Shown: positions 9,102-17,200 of the stretch, piece after piece
How the letters are laid out: the number at the start of each line of letters is the position of its first letter
How positions within the stretch are numbered: the first letter of the stretch is position 1
NCBI GenBank assembly: GCA_041401985.1
Contig: JAWKTE010000008.1
Span: forward strand, 1 to 64,000
Length of the DNA: 64,000 nucleotides
Direction: 5' to 3'
From: JACKHA01 sp041401985
Lineage (GTDB): Bacteria; Planctomycetota; Phycisphaerae; Phycisphaerales; UBA1924
Made by a program: the position numbers and the translations under genes
Notes under the pieces: model-generated
What the model saw: the letters and a program-made list of their open reading frames with translations, nothing else
Told to the model about the DNA's origin: nothing
Database searches by the model: none

Positions 9102-9581
9102 TCAATGCGGGTCGGCCACGTCGCACTCCCCGAACAGACGGTACTCCTTCCGCCGCAGGATCTGCCCGGCCAGCACCGGCTCATCGACCGCCAGCGCGAT
9201 CGTCGGCGTCCCGTTGGGACGCAGCATCAGCGGATAGGCGAAGTGGATGTTGATCTCGGCCCCGAGCAGGCACAGGCACAGGTCCGCGATCGACCGCCCC
9301 TTCGAGAGTTCGACCACCAGCACATCGAGTTCCGCGAACGGCAGTTTGTCGTCTCGCAGGACCTGGCGTGTGCCCTTCGCGTTGGTCGTGATGAGCCGGA
9401 CGACGGCGTGGTCGCTGGCCTCGTGCACGTTGATCGCGCAGATGCGGCAGCCCGCGCTCTCGAACCCCTCCAGCACGTCGTAGAGCTTGCCGACCTTGTT
9501 CGCCAGGAAGACGCTGAACTGCGTCATCGTCGGCGGGACGTAGCCGCGCGCGGTCTCCGTGGGTACGCCGGCCTGGCTCAT
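9102..9581 (-). CDS. Tandem ACT-domain protein
   Basis: A 159-residue protein that looks like two ACT modules, the small-molecule-sensing fold used to regulate amino-acid metabolism. The first module begins QFSVFLANKVGKLYDVLEGF with AGCRICAINVHEA, the typical beta-alpha-beta start. The second begins near INIHFAYPLMLRPNG and ends in LAVDEPVLAGQILRRKEYRL. No catalytic domain is attached. The start at 9581 has AAAGGGG just upstream; an internal Met at TQFSV is an alternative. It follows the isc operon on the same strand but is separated from it by about 345 bases containing a terminator, so it is probably transcribed alone. The ligand is unknown. Confidence 0.85.
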   Translation of the reverse strand: MSQAGVPTETARGYVPPTMTQFSVFLANKVGKLYDVLEGFESAGCRICAINVHEASDHAVVRLITTNAKGTRQVLRDDKLPFAELDVLVVELSKGRSIADLCLCLLGAEINIHFAYPLMLRPNGTPTIALAVDEPVLAGQILRRKEYRLFGECDVADPH

Positions 9582-9712
9582 ACGCCCCTTTCCCTGGCGA
9601 GCCGGGAGGCCCTGGGCCGCCCGGGGGCTGGTGCTGGTCCGGCAGAAGTCGGCGATCCCTGCGGGACCGCCCAAGGACACAGCCCAACCGCGGCAATTCT
9701 TAGCACGCCCAA

Positions 9713-9754
9713 CCGCCACCGACGGCCCCCAACCCGAGGCCGTCGGTGTGGCGG
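9713..9754. repeat. Long imperfect hairpin in the 9582-9926 intergenic stretch
   Basis: The arm CCGCCACCGACGGCC (9713-9727) pairs with GGCCGTCGGTG-TG-GCGG (9738-9754), leaving a two-base bulge and a loop of about 10 bases. It lies between the isc terminator and the ACT gene. It could be a second terminator or a leader structure for the ACT gene; no clear T-run adjoins it. Confidence 0.5.
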
Positions 9755-9847
9755 TCAGGGGCGTGCCTTGGACAACGCAGGATAACCGGGGCGGGACGCC
9801 CGACGCAAGCCCCACTGGCGGAGGGGGTTCCCACGCCTGCCCGTCTG

Positions 9848-9885
9848 AAATGCGAACGGGCGTCCGCCGAGGTGGCGAACGCCCG
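9848..9885 (-). terminator. Intrinsic terminator of the isc operon
   Basis: A 12-base-pair hairpin (arms 9857-9868 and 9874-9885, loop 9869-9873). The one irregular position is a U-G wobble if transcribed from the minus strand but a C-A mismatch from the plus strand, which supports a minus-strand role. TTCGCATTTC follows on the minus strand. It lies about 40 bases beyond the iscA stop. Confidence 0.65.
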
Positions 9886-9926
9886 CTGGAGGCGGAGGCG
9901 AGATTCGCAAGCCAGGCCGCGACGGC

Positions 9927-10298
9927 TCACACGGCGAACGACGAGCCGCAGCCGCAGGACGTGGTGGCGTTGGGGTTCTGGAAGACGAACCCGCGGCCCA
10001 TGATCTCGTCGCGGAAGTCGATGGTGGTGCCGGAGAGGTAGAGCAGGCTCTTGGGGTCGCAGACGATCTGGACGCCGTGGCGCTCGAAGACCTCGTCGGT
10101 CTCCTTCTGGTTCTCGGTGAGGTCCAGGACGTAGGAGAATCCGGAGCACCCGCCGCCCTTGACGCCCACGCGGAGGCGGACCTTGGAGGAGTCGAGTTCC
10201 TGCTCGGCGATGATCTTGTGGATCTCCTTGGCGGCGGCCTCGGTCAGGATGACGCCGCTGGCGGAGGTGTCGGTCGGGGCGGGCTGGGTGAGTGCCAT
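9927..10298 (-). CDS. iscA: Iron-sulfur cluster A-type carrier protein (IscA/ErpA family)
   Basis: A 123-residue A-type carrier that receives Fe-S clusters from the scaffold and passes them to apo-proteins. The three cluster-ligating cysteines are visible: one in KGGGCSGFSYVL and two in TTSCGCGSSF near the C-terminus. The family signature TEAAAKEIHKII near residue 25 and the DPKSLLYLSGTTIDF strand are typical. The start at 10298 has GAGGAG 6 bases upstream. It is the last gene of the isc operon, about 149 bases after iscU, and is followed by a terminator. IscA versus ErpA cannot be separated from the sequence alone. Confidence 0.93.
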   Translation of the reverse strand: MALTQPAPTDTSASGVILTEAAAKEIHKIIAEQELDSSKVRLRVGVKGGGCSGFSYVLDLTENQKETDEVFERHGVQIVCDPKSLLYLSGTTIDFRDEIMGRGFVFQNPNATTSCGCGSSFAV

Positions 10299-10447
10299 CG
10301 TGGCTCCTCGGATGGGGGTTGGGCCGGTGTCGGTTCCGCAGGGAGAACCGATCCGGGCGTGCGGGTATTGCATCGGATGCTAGGCGGGGCGATGCTCATC
10401 GCCGAAGCTGGTCCGGTCGAGCGGGGAGACGAGACGGGCAGGTCCGA

Positions 10448-10873
10448 TTAGTGCGACTTCGCCTCGGCCTCAACCAGCCCGTTCTTGGCCTTGTAGTCGC
10501 CGATCGCCGCTCGGATCGCGTCCTCGGCCAGCACCGAGCAGTGGATCTTGACCGGGGGGAGGTTGAGTTCCTCGACGATCTCGGTGTTCTTGATCGACAG
10601 GCCCTCGTCGATGGTTATTCCCTTGAGCCACTCGGTGGCGAGCGACGAGGAGGCGATGGCCGAGCCGCAGCCGAAGCACTTGAACTTGGCGTCCTGGATC
10701 TTGCCGGTCGACTGGTCGACCTTGATCTGGAGCTGCATGACGTCGCCGCACTCGGGGGCGCCGACGAGGCCGACGCCGATGTCCTTGCGGCCCTTGACGT
10801 CGGAGGAGGAGCCGAAGTTGCCGACGTTGCGGGGGTTCTCGTAATGGTCGATGATTTTGGGGCCGTATGCCAT
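10448..10873 (-). CDS. iscU: Iron-sulfur cluster scaffold protein IscU/NifU N-domain
   Basis: A 141-residue scaffold on which Fe-S clusters are assembled from sulfur delivered by the cysteine desulfurase. It has the conserved start KIIDHYENPRNVG and the three scaffold cysteines: one in GAPECGDVM with the adjacent Asp, one in FKCFGCGSAIASSS, and one in VKIHCSVLAEDAI. The LPPVK motif recognised by HscA-type chaperones appears in LNLPPVKIHC. The start at 10873 lies only two bases after the stop of the small unknown gene, so the genes are transcribed together. No hscA/hscB follows in this window. Confidence 0.95.
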   Translation of the reverse strand: MAYGPKIIDHYENPRNVGNFGSSSDVKGRKDIGVGLVGAPECGDVMQLQIKVDQSTGKIQDAKFKCFGCGSAIASSSLATEWLKGITIDEGLSIKNTEIVEELNLPPVKIHCSVLAEDAIRAAIGDYKAKNGLVEAEAKSH

Positions 10874-10875
10874 GG

Positions 10876-11175
10876 TCAGTTGTCTCCGTTCTTTGTGGTG
10901 TCCGCGAAGGGGTCGAGGTAGAGGGTGATCCAGAGGTTGGTGCTCTTTTCGAGGCTCTCCTGGAGTGCGTTCAAGACCTGGATCAGGCGATACGCGCTGC
11001 CGTTCTCGACCCGAGTGATGACGGGCACGGTCCAGCCGCTCGCGACGCTTCGGATCCGGTCGCCGAGCGCCTCTAGTCCGAACTCGGCGACTTCGTCGGG
11101 GTGCGTCGCCCACGTTTCCCGGATCGCGTCGATGATTCGACTCTTGGTCTCGGTGCTGTCGCCGTCGCTGTTCAT
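10876..11175 (-). CDS. Small unknown protein paired with the HEPN protein inside the isc operon
   Basis: A 99-residue soluble protein I do not recognise. It has an N-terminal charged helix (about residues 8-30, ETKSRIIDAIRETW), then WTVPVITRVENG and a helical RLIQVLNALQESLEKS, and ends with LWITLYLDPFAD. It has no nucleotidyltransferase GSxxxG/DxD motif, so it is not a classical MNT antitoxin. Its start codon overlaps the HEPN stop by four bases (ATGA) and its stop lies two bases before iscU, so translation is very likely coupled. By analogy with HEPN two-gene modules it may be the partner of the HEPN protein; this is inference from position only. Confidence 0.8.
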   Translation of the reverse strand: MNSDGDSTETKSRIIDAIRETWATHPDEVAEFGLEALGDRIRSVASGWTVPVITRVENGSAYRLIQVLNALQESLEKSTNLWITLYLDPFADTTKNGDN

Positions 11176-11588
11176 GATCGAATCATCCCCTCGGCTTGCC
11201 CGACCAGCCGTGAGCAGGCTCGGAACGCATCGTCGACCGCCGGCCGATCGGGTTCGCCCATCGCGCCATAATCAGCCCGAACCCGTAGATTGTACAGGTT
11301 CGCCAGGTCGATCTTAAAACTGTTCGCCTTGGATCTGGTCATTTGAGTTCGTGCCGCCAGCGTGGCTCGCAGGTGCTCGGCCAGATCGGAGTGGGGCCAG
11401 TTCCCTCGGACCGGCGGCTCGCTTCCCAAGTGGATCAGGGTCGCGTGAACGGCCGCGTATCCGGCAAAGTACAGGCGAGACGCCGCCGATCTCGGGAGTG
11501 CACCGTTGGCCCGGAGAAGTCGGCCCGCACTGAGCCCCTGGAGTGCCACGGCAAGCCAGGCCTCGACTCGGTCGAGCTTCCCGTCCAT
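11172..11588 (-). CDS. HEPN-domain protein inside the isc operon
   Basis: A 138-residue all-helical protein resembling the HEPN superfamily of small proteins, many of which are ribonucleases or toxin partners. Evidence is the helix AASRLYFAGYAAVHATLIHLG, a central PHSDLAEHL segment and the C-terminal LYNLRVRADYGA, which resembles the Arg/Asp/Tyr-containing last helix of COG1895-type HEPN proteins. A strict RxxxxH nuclease motif is not clear. Translation is coupled at both ends: the start ATG shares one base with the iscS stop (TGATG), and the stop overlaps the next gene by four bases. Location between iscS and iscU is unusual. Confidence 0.75.
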   Translation of the reverse strand: MDGKLDRVEAWLAVALQGLSAGRLLRANGALPRSAASRLYFAGYAAVHATLIHLGSEPPVRGNWPHSDLAEHLRATLAARTQMTRSKANSFKIDLANLYNLRVRADYGAMGEPDRPAVDDAFRACSRLVGQAEGMIRS

Positions 11589-12826
11589 CAGTGCTTGGCC
11601 CACTCGATCTTCGTGATGTCGATCCCCTCCTTGTGCATGTCGTACAGCGGCGAGAGCAGGCGGAGCTTGTTCACCGCCGCGACCACCTTCTCGACGACGT
11701 AGTCGACCTCCTCGCCCGTGGTCCAGCGCCCGAGGCTGAACCGAAGGCTCGAGTGGGCCAGGTCGTCGCCCACGCCCAGGCTCTTGAGCACGTACGACGG
11801 CTCCAGCGACGCCGACGTGCACGCCGAGCCGCTGCTGACCGCGATCTCCTTGGTCGCCATCATCAGGCTCTCGCCCTCGACGAACCCGAACGAGATGTTG
11901 GTGATGTTGGGCAGCCGCTTCTCGGCGTGCCCGTTGATCTGCGTCGTGTCCAGGGCCTTGGTGATGCCCTGCTCGAGGCGCGTGCGGAGGGCCAGCAGGC
12001 GCGGGCCCTCGGCGTCGCGCTCCGCCGCGGCGAGTTCGCACGCCGCCCCCAGCCCGACGATCCCAGGCACGTTGAGCGTGCCAGACCGGAACCCGCGCTC
12101 CTGCCCGCCGCCATCAACAAGCGGCGTCAGACGCACGCGCGGCTTGCGCCGGCGCACGTACAACGCCCCGACGCCCTTGGGCCCGAAGATCTTGTGCCCG
12201 GACATCGACAGAAGATCGACCGCGTCGCGCTCGACGTCCACCGGCATCTTGCCGGCCCACTGCGTCGCGTCGGTGTGGAACAGCACGCCCTTCTCGTGGC
12301 ACAGTCGCCCGATCTCCGGGATCTCGTTGATCGTGCCGATCTCGTTGTTGGCCCACATGACCGTCACGAGGATCGTGTCGTCGCGCAGCGCGCCCTTGAC
12401 CATCTCCGCGGTGATCAGCCCGTCGCGCCCGGGCTCCAGGTACGTGACCTCGAAGCCCTCCTTCTGGAGGCGCTTGCACGGGTCGAGCACGGCCTTGTGC
12501 TCGTGGACCGCCGTGATGATGTGGCCGCGCTTTTGGCCGCCCGCCGGGGCCTTGGCGTACATGTTCGCCACGCCGCGGATCGCGATGTTGTTCGACTCGG
12601 TCGCCCCGCTGGTGAACACAACCTCCTTCGGGTCGGCCCCGAGCACCGCCGCGACCTGCCCGCGGGCCTTGTCGACCGCGGCCTCAGACGCCCAGCCGAA
12701 CGAGTGGTTGCGGCTGCCGGGGTTGCCGTAGACCTCGGTGAAGTACGGGAGCATCGCCTCGACCACGCGCGGGTCGGTGCGGGTCGTGGCGGCGTTGTCG
12801 AAGTACAGGGGGAGTTTGACGGGCAT
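11588..12826 (-). CDS. iscS: Cysteine desulfurase IscS
   Basis: A 412-residue PLP enzyme that converts cysteine to alanine and supplies persulfide sulfur for Fe-S clusters and tRNA thiolation. The fold-type I start LYFDNAATTRTDPRVVEAM and the TSGATESNNIAI phosphate-binding segment are present. The PLP lysine is in SMSGHKIFGPKG. The mobile catalytic loop is SSGSACTSASLEPSYVL, with the long SGSACTS loop of the IscS (group I) type rather than SufS. The C-terminus is conserved through RFSLGRWTT. First gene of the isc operon; a palindromic AT-rich site lies 83-100 bases upstream. Confidence 0.97.
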   Translation of the reverse strand: MPVKLPLYFDNAATTRTDPRVVEAMLPYFTEVYGNPGSRNHSFGWASEAAVDKARGQVAAVLGADPKEVVFTSGATESNNIAIRGVANMYAKAPAGGQKRGHIITAVHEHKAVLDPCKRLQKEGFEVTYLEPGRDGLITAEMVKGALRDDTILVTVMWANNEIGTINEIPEIGRLCHEKGVLFHTDATQWAGKMPVDVERDAVDLLSMSGHKIFGPKGVGALYVRRRKPRVRLTPLVDGGGQERGFRSGTLNVPGIVGLGAACELAAAERDAEGPRLLALRTRLEQGITKALDTTQINGHAEKRLPNITNISFGFVEGESLMMATKEIAVSSGSACTSASLEPSYVLKSLGVGDDLAHSSLRFSLGRWTTGEEVDYVVEKVVAAVNKLRLLSPLYDMHKEGIDITKIEWAKH

Positions 12827-12908
12827 CGGTCGCTCCGTGGATGGTGTGCTGGCGGTCCCGGCTCGAACGCGGCCGGGCGGAGAAAGCGGACGCCTTGGTC
12901 CGCTACTT

Positions 12909-12926
12909 TAGAATCCTTCTATTCTA
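12909..12926. promoter_or_regulatory. Candidate operator: perfect AT-rich inverted repeat upstream of iscS
   Basis: TAGAAT (12909-12914) and ATTCTA (12921-12926) form a perfect inverted repeat with a 6-base spacer in otherwise very GC-rich DNA, 83-100 bases upstream of the iscS start. Symmetric sites of this size are typical of dimeric repressors. An Rrf2/IscR-type regulator would be natural for an isc operon, but no such gene is in the window. Confidence 0.45.
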
Positions 12927-13013
12927 GGCGGTTTCCGCCTTGGTTTCGTGCGTCGGTCGGGGCGGGATTCGCCCGCGCCGCGCCGTACGACGGCCCCCGC
13001 CATCGAGGCCCGC

Positions 13014-13454
13014 TCACGCCCCCGACGGCCGCCGATACGTCAGCGTCACCCGGTTGCCCTTGGCGTTGTACTCGATGCGGGCCATGTACGCCCGCATGAG
13101 CATCAGGCCGCGACCCGTCGGCTTGTCGAGGTTCTCGTCGAGGGTCGGGTCGGGCACGTCGCTCGGCGTGAACCCCGGCCCCTGGTCCTCGACGGCGATG
13201 GTGACCTCGTCCCGTCCCACAGTCAGGTCGAGCAGCACCGGCGTCGATTTCGGCAGCGTCCGATGGCCGTGTCGGAACGCGTTGGTCAGCGCTTCCTCCA
13301 CCGCCAGACGCACCGCAAACCGCGAGGCCTTCGCGTAGTTGAACCGGTCGAGGATCTCCAGCAGGCGACCCTCGATGGCGTTGATCTCCTCCCGATCGTT
13401 GGGAACCCGGACGACCAGGTGCTCCGCGGACGGGCTGGAGGGTTGATCGGGCAT
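13014..13454 (-). CDS. RsbW-like anti-sigma factor / serine-protein kinase (GHKL ATPase)
   Basis: A 146-residue stand-alone ATP-binding domain of the SpoIIAB/RsbW type. These proteins sequester a sigma factor and phosphorylate an STAS antagonist. The N-box is EEALTNAFRHGH, the G1 box is DQGPGF, and the G2-like box is PTGRGLMLMRAY, all in the right order. There is no sensor or dimerisation domain. It lies downstream of the STAS gene on the same strand (101 bases apart), consistent with a regulatory pair. The target sigma factor is not in the window. Confidence 0.92.
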   Translation of the reverse strand: MPDQPSSPSAEHLVVRVPNDREEINAIEGRLLEILDRFNYAKASRFAVRLAVEEALTNAFRHGHRTLPKSTPVLLDLTVGRDEVTIAVEDQGPGFTPSDVPDPTLDENLDKPTGRGLMLMRAYMARIEYNAKGNRVTLTYRRPSGA

Positions 13455-13555
13455 AAGGAAAGACGACGGGCGGAATGTGCGGAACGGGGGACGATGCCGG
13501 GTCAGGGCCGGGTCAGGGCCGGGTCGGGCGGCCGCCCGGCGCCGATCTGTCGGGC

Positions 13556-13918
13556 CTACTTCTCGAACGAGCCCATCGCGTCGGCCACCCCGTCGTGGAT
13601 CGAGAAGATCCGGTTGAGACGCGTGATCATGAACACCTCCATGATCTGCGGATCGATGTTCGCCAGACGCAGCTGGCCCTCCTGCGCCTTCACGCGGTTG
13701 TTGATCGAGATCAGCGTCCCCAGCGCCGCCGACGAGAGGTGGTCCACGTTCGAGAACGAGATCAGCAGGCGCGGCTTCGGCCCGGCCTCGATGATCGCCG
13801 CGATCTCGTCGTGGATCGCCTGGATGTTCGCCTCGTCGAGGATGTTGCGGTCAACAAACTCGACCACGGTCACGTCGTTGTCGCGCTTGACCCGCAGGCG
13901 TGTCCCGCTCGATGCCAT
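13556..13918 (-). CDS. STAS-domain anti-sigma factor antagonist
   Basis: A 120-residue single STAS domain of the SpoIIAA/RsbV type, which binds the anti-sigma kinase and is switched off when phosphorylated. The phospho-acceptor region is FSNVDHLSSAALGTLI, where one of the two serines before Ala-Ala-Leu is the expected target. The N-terminal strand VTVVEFVDRNILDEANI is typical. The start at 13918 has GGAGG 7 bases upstream. It probably pairs with the kinase gene just downstream; a PP2C phosphatase that could reactivate it is encoded at 37990-38955. Confidence 0.9.
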   Translation of the reverse strand: MASSGTRLRVKRDNDVTVVEFVDRNILDEANIQAIHDEIAAIIEAGPKPRLLISFSNVDHLSSAALGTLISINNRVKAQEGQLRLANIDPQIMEVFMITRLNRIFSIHDGVADAMGSFEK

Positions 13919-14119
13919 GGGCGATCCTCCAGGCCGCGACCCGCTTCGGGCGCGGCGGCGCACATCCGTGTTCCGACCCCGCGACGCCGACTCGATCCCC
14001 GCGCCGCCACCGGGCGGCAACCGCGGCACCGGCTGGGTCGCTTCCAAGCGGGATGATAGCGTCGTTGCCCGCGAGCCGACGCCCCCGACAGCGGTGGGGG
14101 AGCCAGGACGCGGCGTGCC

Positions 14120-14150
14120 AAAGAAAACACCCCCTCCGCGAAGAGGGGGT
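14120..14150 (-). terminator. Intrinsic terminator after the secretin gene
   Basis: Read on the minus strand, ACCCCCTC (14150-14143), loop TTCGCG and GAGGGGGT (14136-14129) form a perfect 8-base-pair stem followed by GTTTTCTTT. It lies about 50 bases beyond the secretin stop. Confidence 0.85.
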
Positions 14151-14202
14151 GGCAAGTGCAATGACCAGTTGATGGCATCGGCCCGTCCGGAGGCCGGAGC
14201 GA

Positions 14203-17200
14203 TCAGCCGCCGAAGTTCGTGCGGATCTGCTCGCCGATGCCGGGGTAGGCCGACTCCTCCTGCTCGTTCTGGATGAGCACGGTCGGCTTGATGAGGATGA
14301 GCAGGGTCTGCTCCTCCTTGGACTCGATGCGGTTCGAGAAGAAGCGGTTCAGGATCGGGATCTTGGACAGCACGGGCACGCCCGTCTCGACATCGAACTC
14401 GGAGACGAGGCGCTGCCCGCCGATCAGGATCGTGCCCTGGTCCGGCACCGTGACGGTGGTCGAGACGCTGGTGACCGTCGCCTCGGGCAGTTCGATGAAC
14501 GACTGGGTGTCCGCGGAGTTGACCAGCTGGCCACCGGCGACCGCCGTGACCGACTGGGTGCGGAACGGACGGGCCAGCTGCGAGACGCTGGTGGTGATGT
14601 TGAGCGTGACGTAGCGGCGTCCGCCGGTGACGGTGCCCTCGACGTCGAGCACCACGCCCTCGGAGATCACGTTGATCTGCGGGTCGAAGCCGACGGCCGA
14701 GTTCGAGACGATCGGCTGCAGGTCCGACACGAACGACACCTGGGTGGCGACATAGATGTTCGACCGCTGCCCGTTGGTGAAGGTCAGGCGCGGGGCGTTG
14801 AGCGAGACCGAGCGCCGGTCGGCCTGGGTCGCGGTGACCAGGAAGTCGACCTGGATGTCGTCGAGGAACTGCCCGGCGATGCCCAGCGCCGGCGCCGACG
14901 ACAGGATGCTCGAAGCGAACGAGCCGCCCGCCAGGGCCGAGGCCAGGCCCAGCGAGTTCTGGGCGCTGGAGATCGGGCTGAACTCGGCCGGGGGCACGTT
15001 GGCGACCTCGGTCCCGAGCGGCGGAGTCGTGGTGCGGACATAGCCGCCCCGCTCGAAGTCGAAGAAGTCGGAGGGCAGGGTGTTGGGGTTGGTGCCCCGG
15101 GCCGCGGTCACCTGGTTGCTGGTGGCGTTGAAGTAGATGTCCAGGTCGAAGCCGATCTGCTCGAAGAACTCCTGGTTGACCAGCAGGAAGCGGCTCTCGA
15201 CGTTGATCTGCATGGCGCGGATCTCGCGGAGCCTGGCGAGCAGGCCGGCGATCTCGCGGTGGTTGCGGGCGGTGTTGGTGATGATGAGGTTGCCGTTGAG
15301 TTCCTGGATGTAGCCGGTGTCGCCGCCGTTGTCGCGCCAGCCCTCGAAGTCGACGTTCTGCGTGATGATGTCGGTGATGCGACGGATGCGCTCGTCCAGC
15401 GGGATGCGCTCGGGGTCGTTGTCGTCGTTCTCCTGGAACGGGCTCTGTCCGCCGCCGCCGCCACCGCCGCCGCCGCCGTTCTGCAGGACGGACTGGAGGT
15501 CGAAGTCGGGGGCGTTGTCGTAGTCGGGGACCTCGATCAGCAGGTCGCGGATGTCGTAGATGACCAGTTCGCGCTGCTTGCGGAGCTGCTCGTCGGAGGA
15601 GATGACCACCACGCCGTCCTGGATGGCCCACGACGCCGCGTCGCCGAAGTCGCCGGCCGAGAGTTTGGCCAGCACGCGATCGAGCACGGTCGAGACGGGC
15701 ACGCTGGTGAGGTTCAGCGAGACCGGGTCGCCCCGCTCCACGCCGATCTGCTCGAGCGCGTCCCAGTCCGCGTCCATGTCGATCTGCGTCACGCCCTCGA
15801 GGAAGGCGATGACGTTCTCGATCGGGTTGCTGTTGAAGTTCGCGGGGATCCGCGTGGTCTCCAGTTGCGCCAGCACGCGCCGGTTCTCGGGGCTGTCGGC
15901 GTAGGCCGTCGGCTCGCCGCGACGGAACGAGAGTTGCGGCCAGTCGGCCGGGAAGGTCACGATGCTCGCCGGGGCCAGCAGCGCGTCCATGTTGTCCCTC
16001 GTCTGGTCCGCGTAGGTGTAGATCGCGGCCTGGCGGAGGCGATTAAACTCGACGTAGTATCGAGTGTCGATCAGGATGTCGCGCATGAACAGGGCCGCGA
16101 CGTCGTTCGGATCCAGGAACAGGATCTGGTCGATGACCTGCAGAGCCCCGTCGTAGTCCTGCTCCATCTGCAGGGCCCGCACGCGCCGGAGCAGTTCACG
16201 CTTCTGGCTCTCACGCTCGGCGGCGGCACGCTGCTCGCGATCAAGCGCCTCCTGACGCAGACGGGCCGCCTCGGTCGCGGCATTGGCCGTCTCCTGCTGG
16301 CGACGCCGCGCGTCCACCCGCTGCTGCATCGCCTGGGCCTCGGCCTTCAGGCGGTCGACCTCGCTCTGGGCGAAGTACGACTCGTTGTTCTCGATCAGCG
16401 ACAGGGCCCGCCCCGACAGACGCCCCGCGCCGTCGGTGTCGCCCTCGGCCAGGGCCGTGTCGGCCTGCTCGAGCAGGTTGGCGAACTCCGCGCTGATCCG
16501 CTGGTTCTCGATGCGGCGTTCGCCCGTGAGTTCATCGATCGGCTGGCCGGTCTGGATCGCACGCGACTCGTTCGCGCGCCCCTCGATCATCCCGATCTCC
16601 TCGGGCGCCAGGTACTGCCGGAACTCGCTCAGCAGACGGTTGTACGCCCGGCTGGCCTCGGCGTACTGCCCCGACTGGTAGTACCCATCGGCCTCGGCCC
16701 GCAGCGACTGGGCCGCCACGCGACGGGCCTCGTCCAGCGGATCGGCCGTCGGCTGCGTGTCGAAGTTGGACACGCCCGTGTTCCGCTGCACCACGCCCGG
16801 CTGGGCCATCGCGCCCGCCAGCACCGTGCCCTGGCCCGCCTCGTGGGCCATGATGCGGCTCTTGTACGTCGCCAGCGCGGTCTGCTGGTCCCCGGTCAGC
16901 GACACGCCGGAGAACTGCACGGCGTGGATCAGCGCCTTGGCCTCGCTGAGGCGACCGGCCTCGAACGCCTCCTCGGTCCGGGCCATCGCGCCCGGCACGA
17001 GCAGTTCGAGCTCGATCCGCCGGCTGGCGATCTGGTCCAGCAGGTTCACCGCGCCCATCCGCTGCATCGGCGTCGCCGCCGCCGCGTCGCGCACGCCCTC
17101 GGCGTGGCGCTCGGCCATGATGAGATTGCCCTCGGCCATGCTGAGTTCGGCCCGCTGCAGGGACAGGTCCTGAGGGTCCAGCACGGTCAGCCGCTGGCCG

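Noticed and set aside
5537..9184. A 1215-residue ORF antisense to both peroxidases
   Set aside because: It shows repeat-like His/Arg/Val-rich text that mirrors the paralogous peroxidases, so it is a shadow of the duplicated genes.
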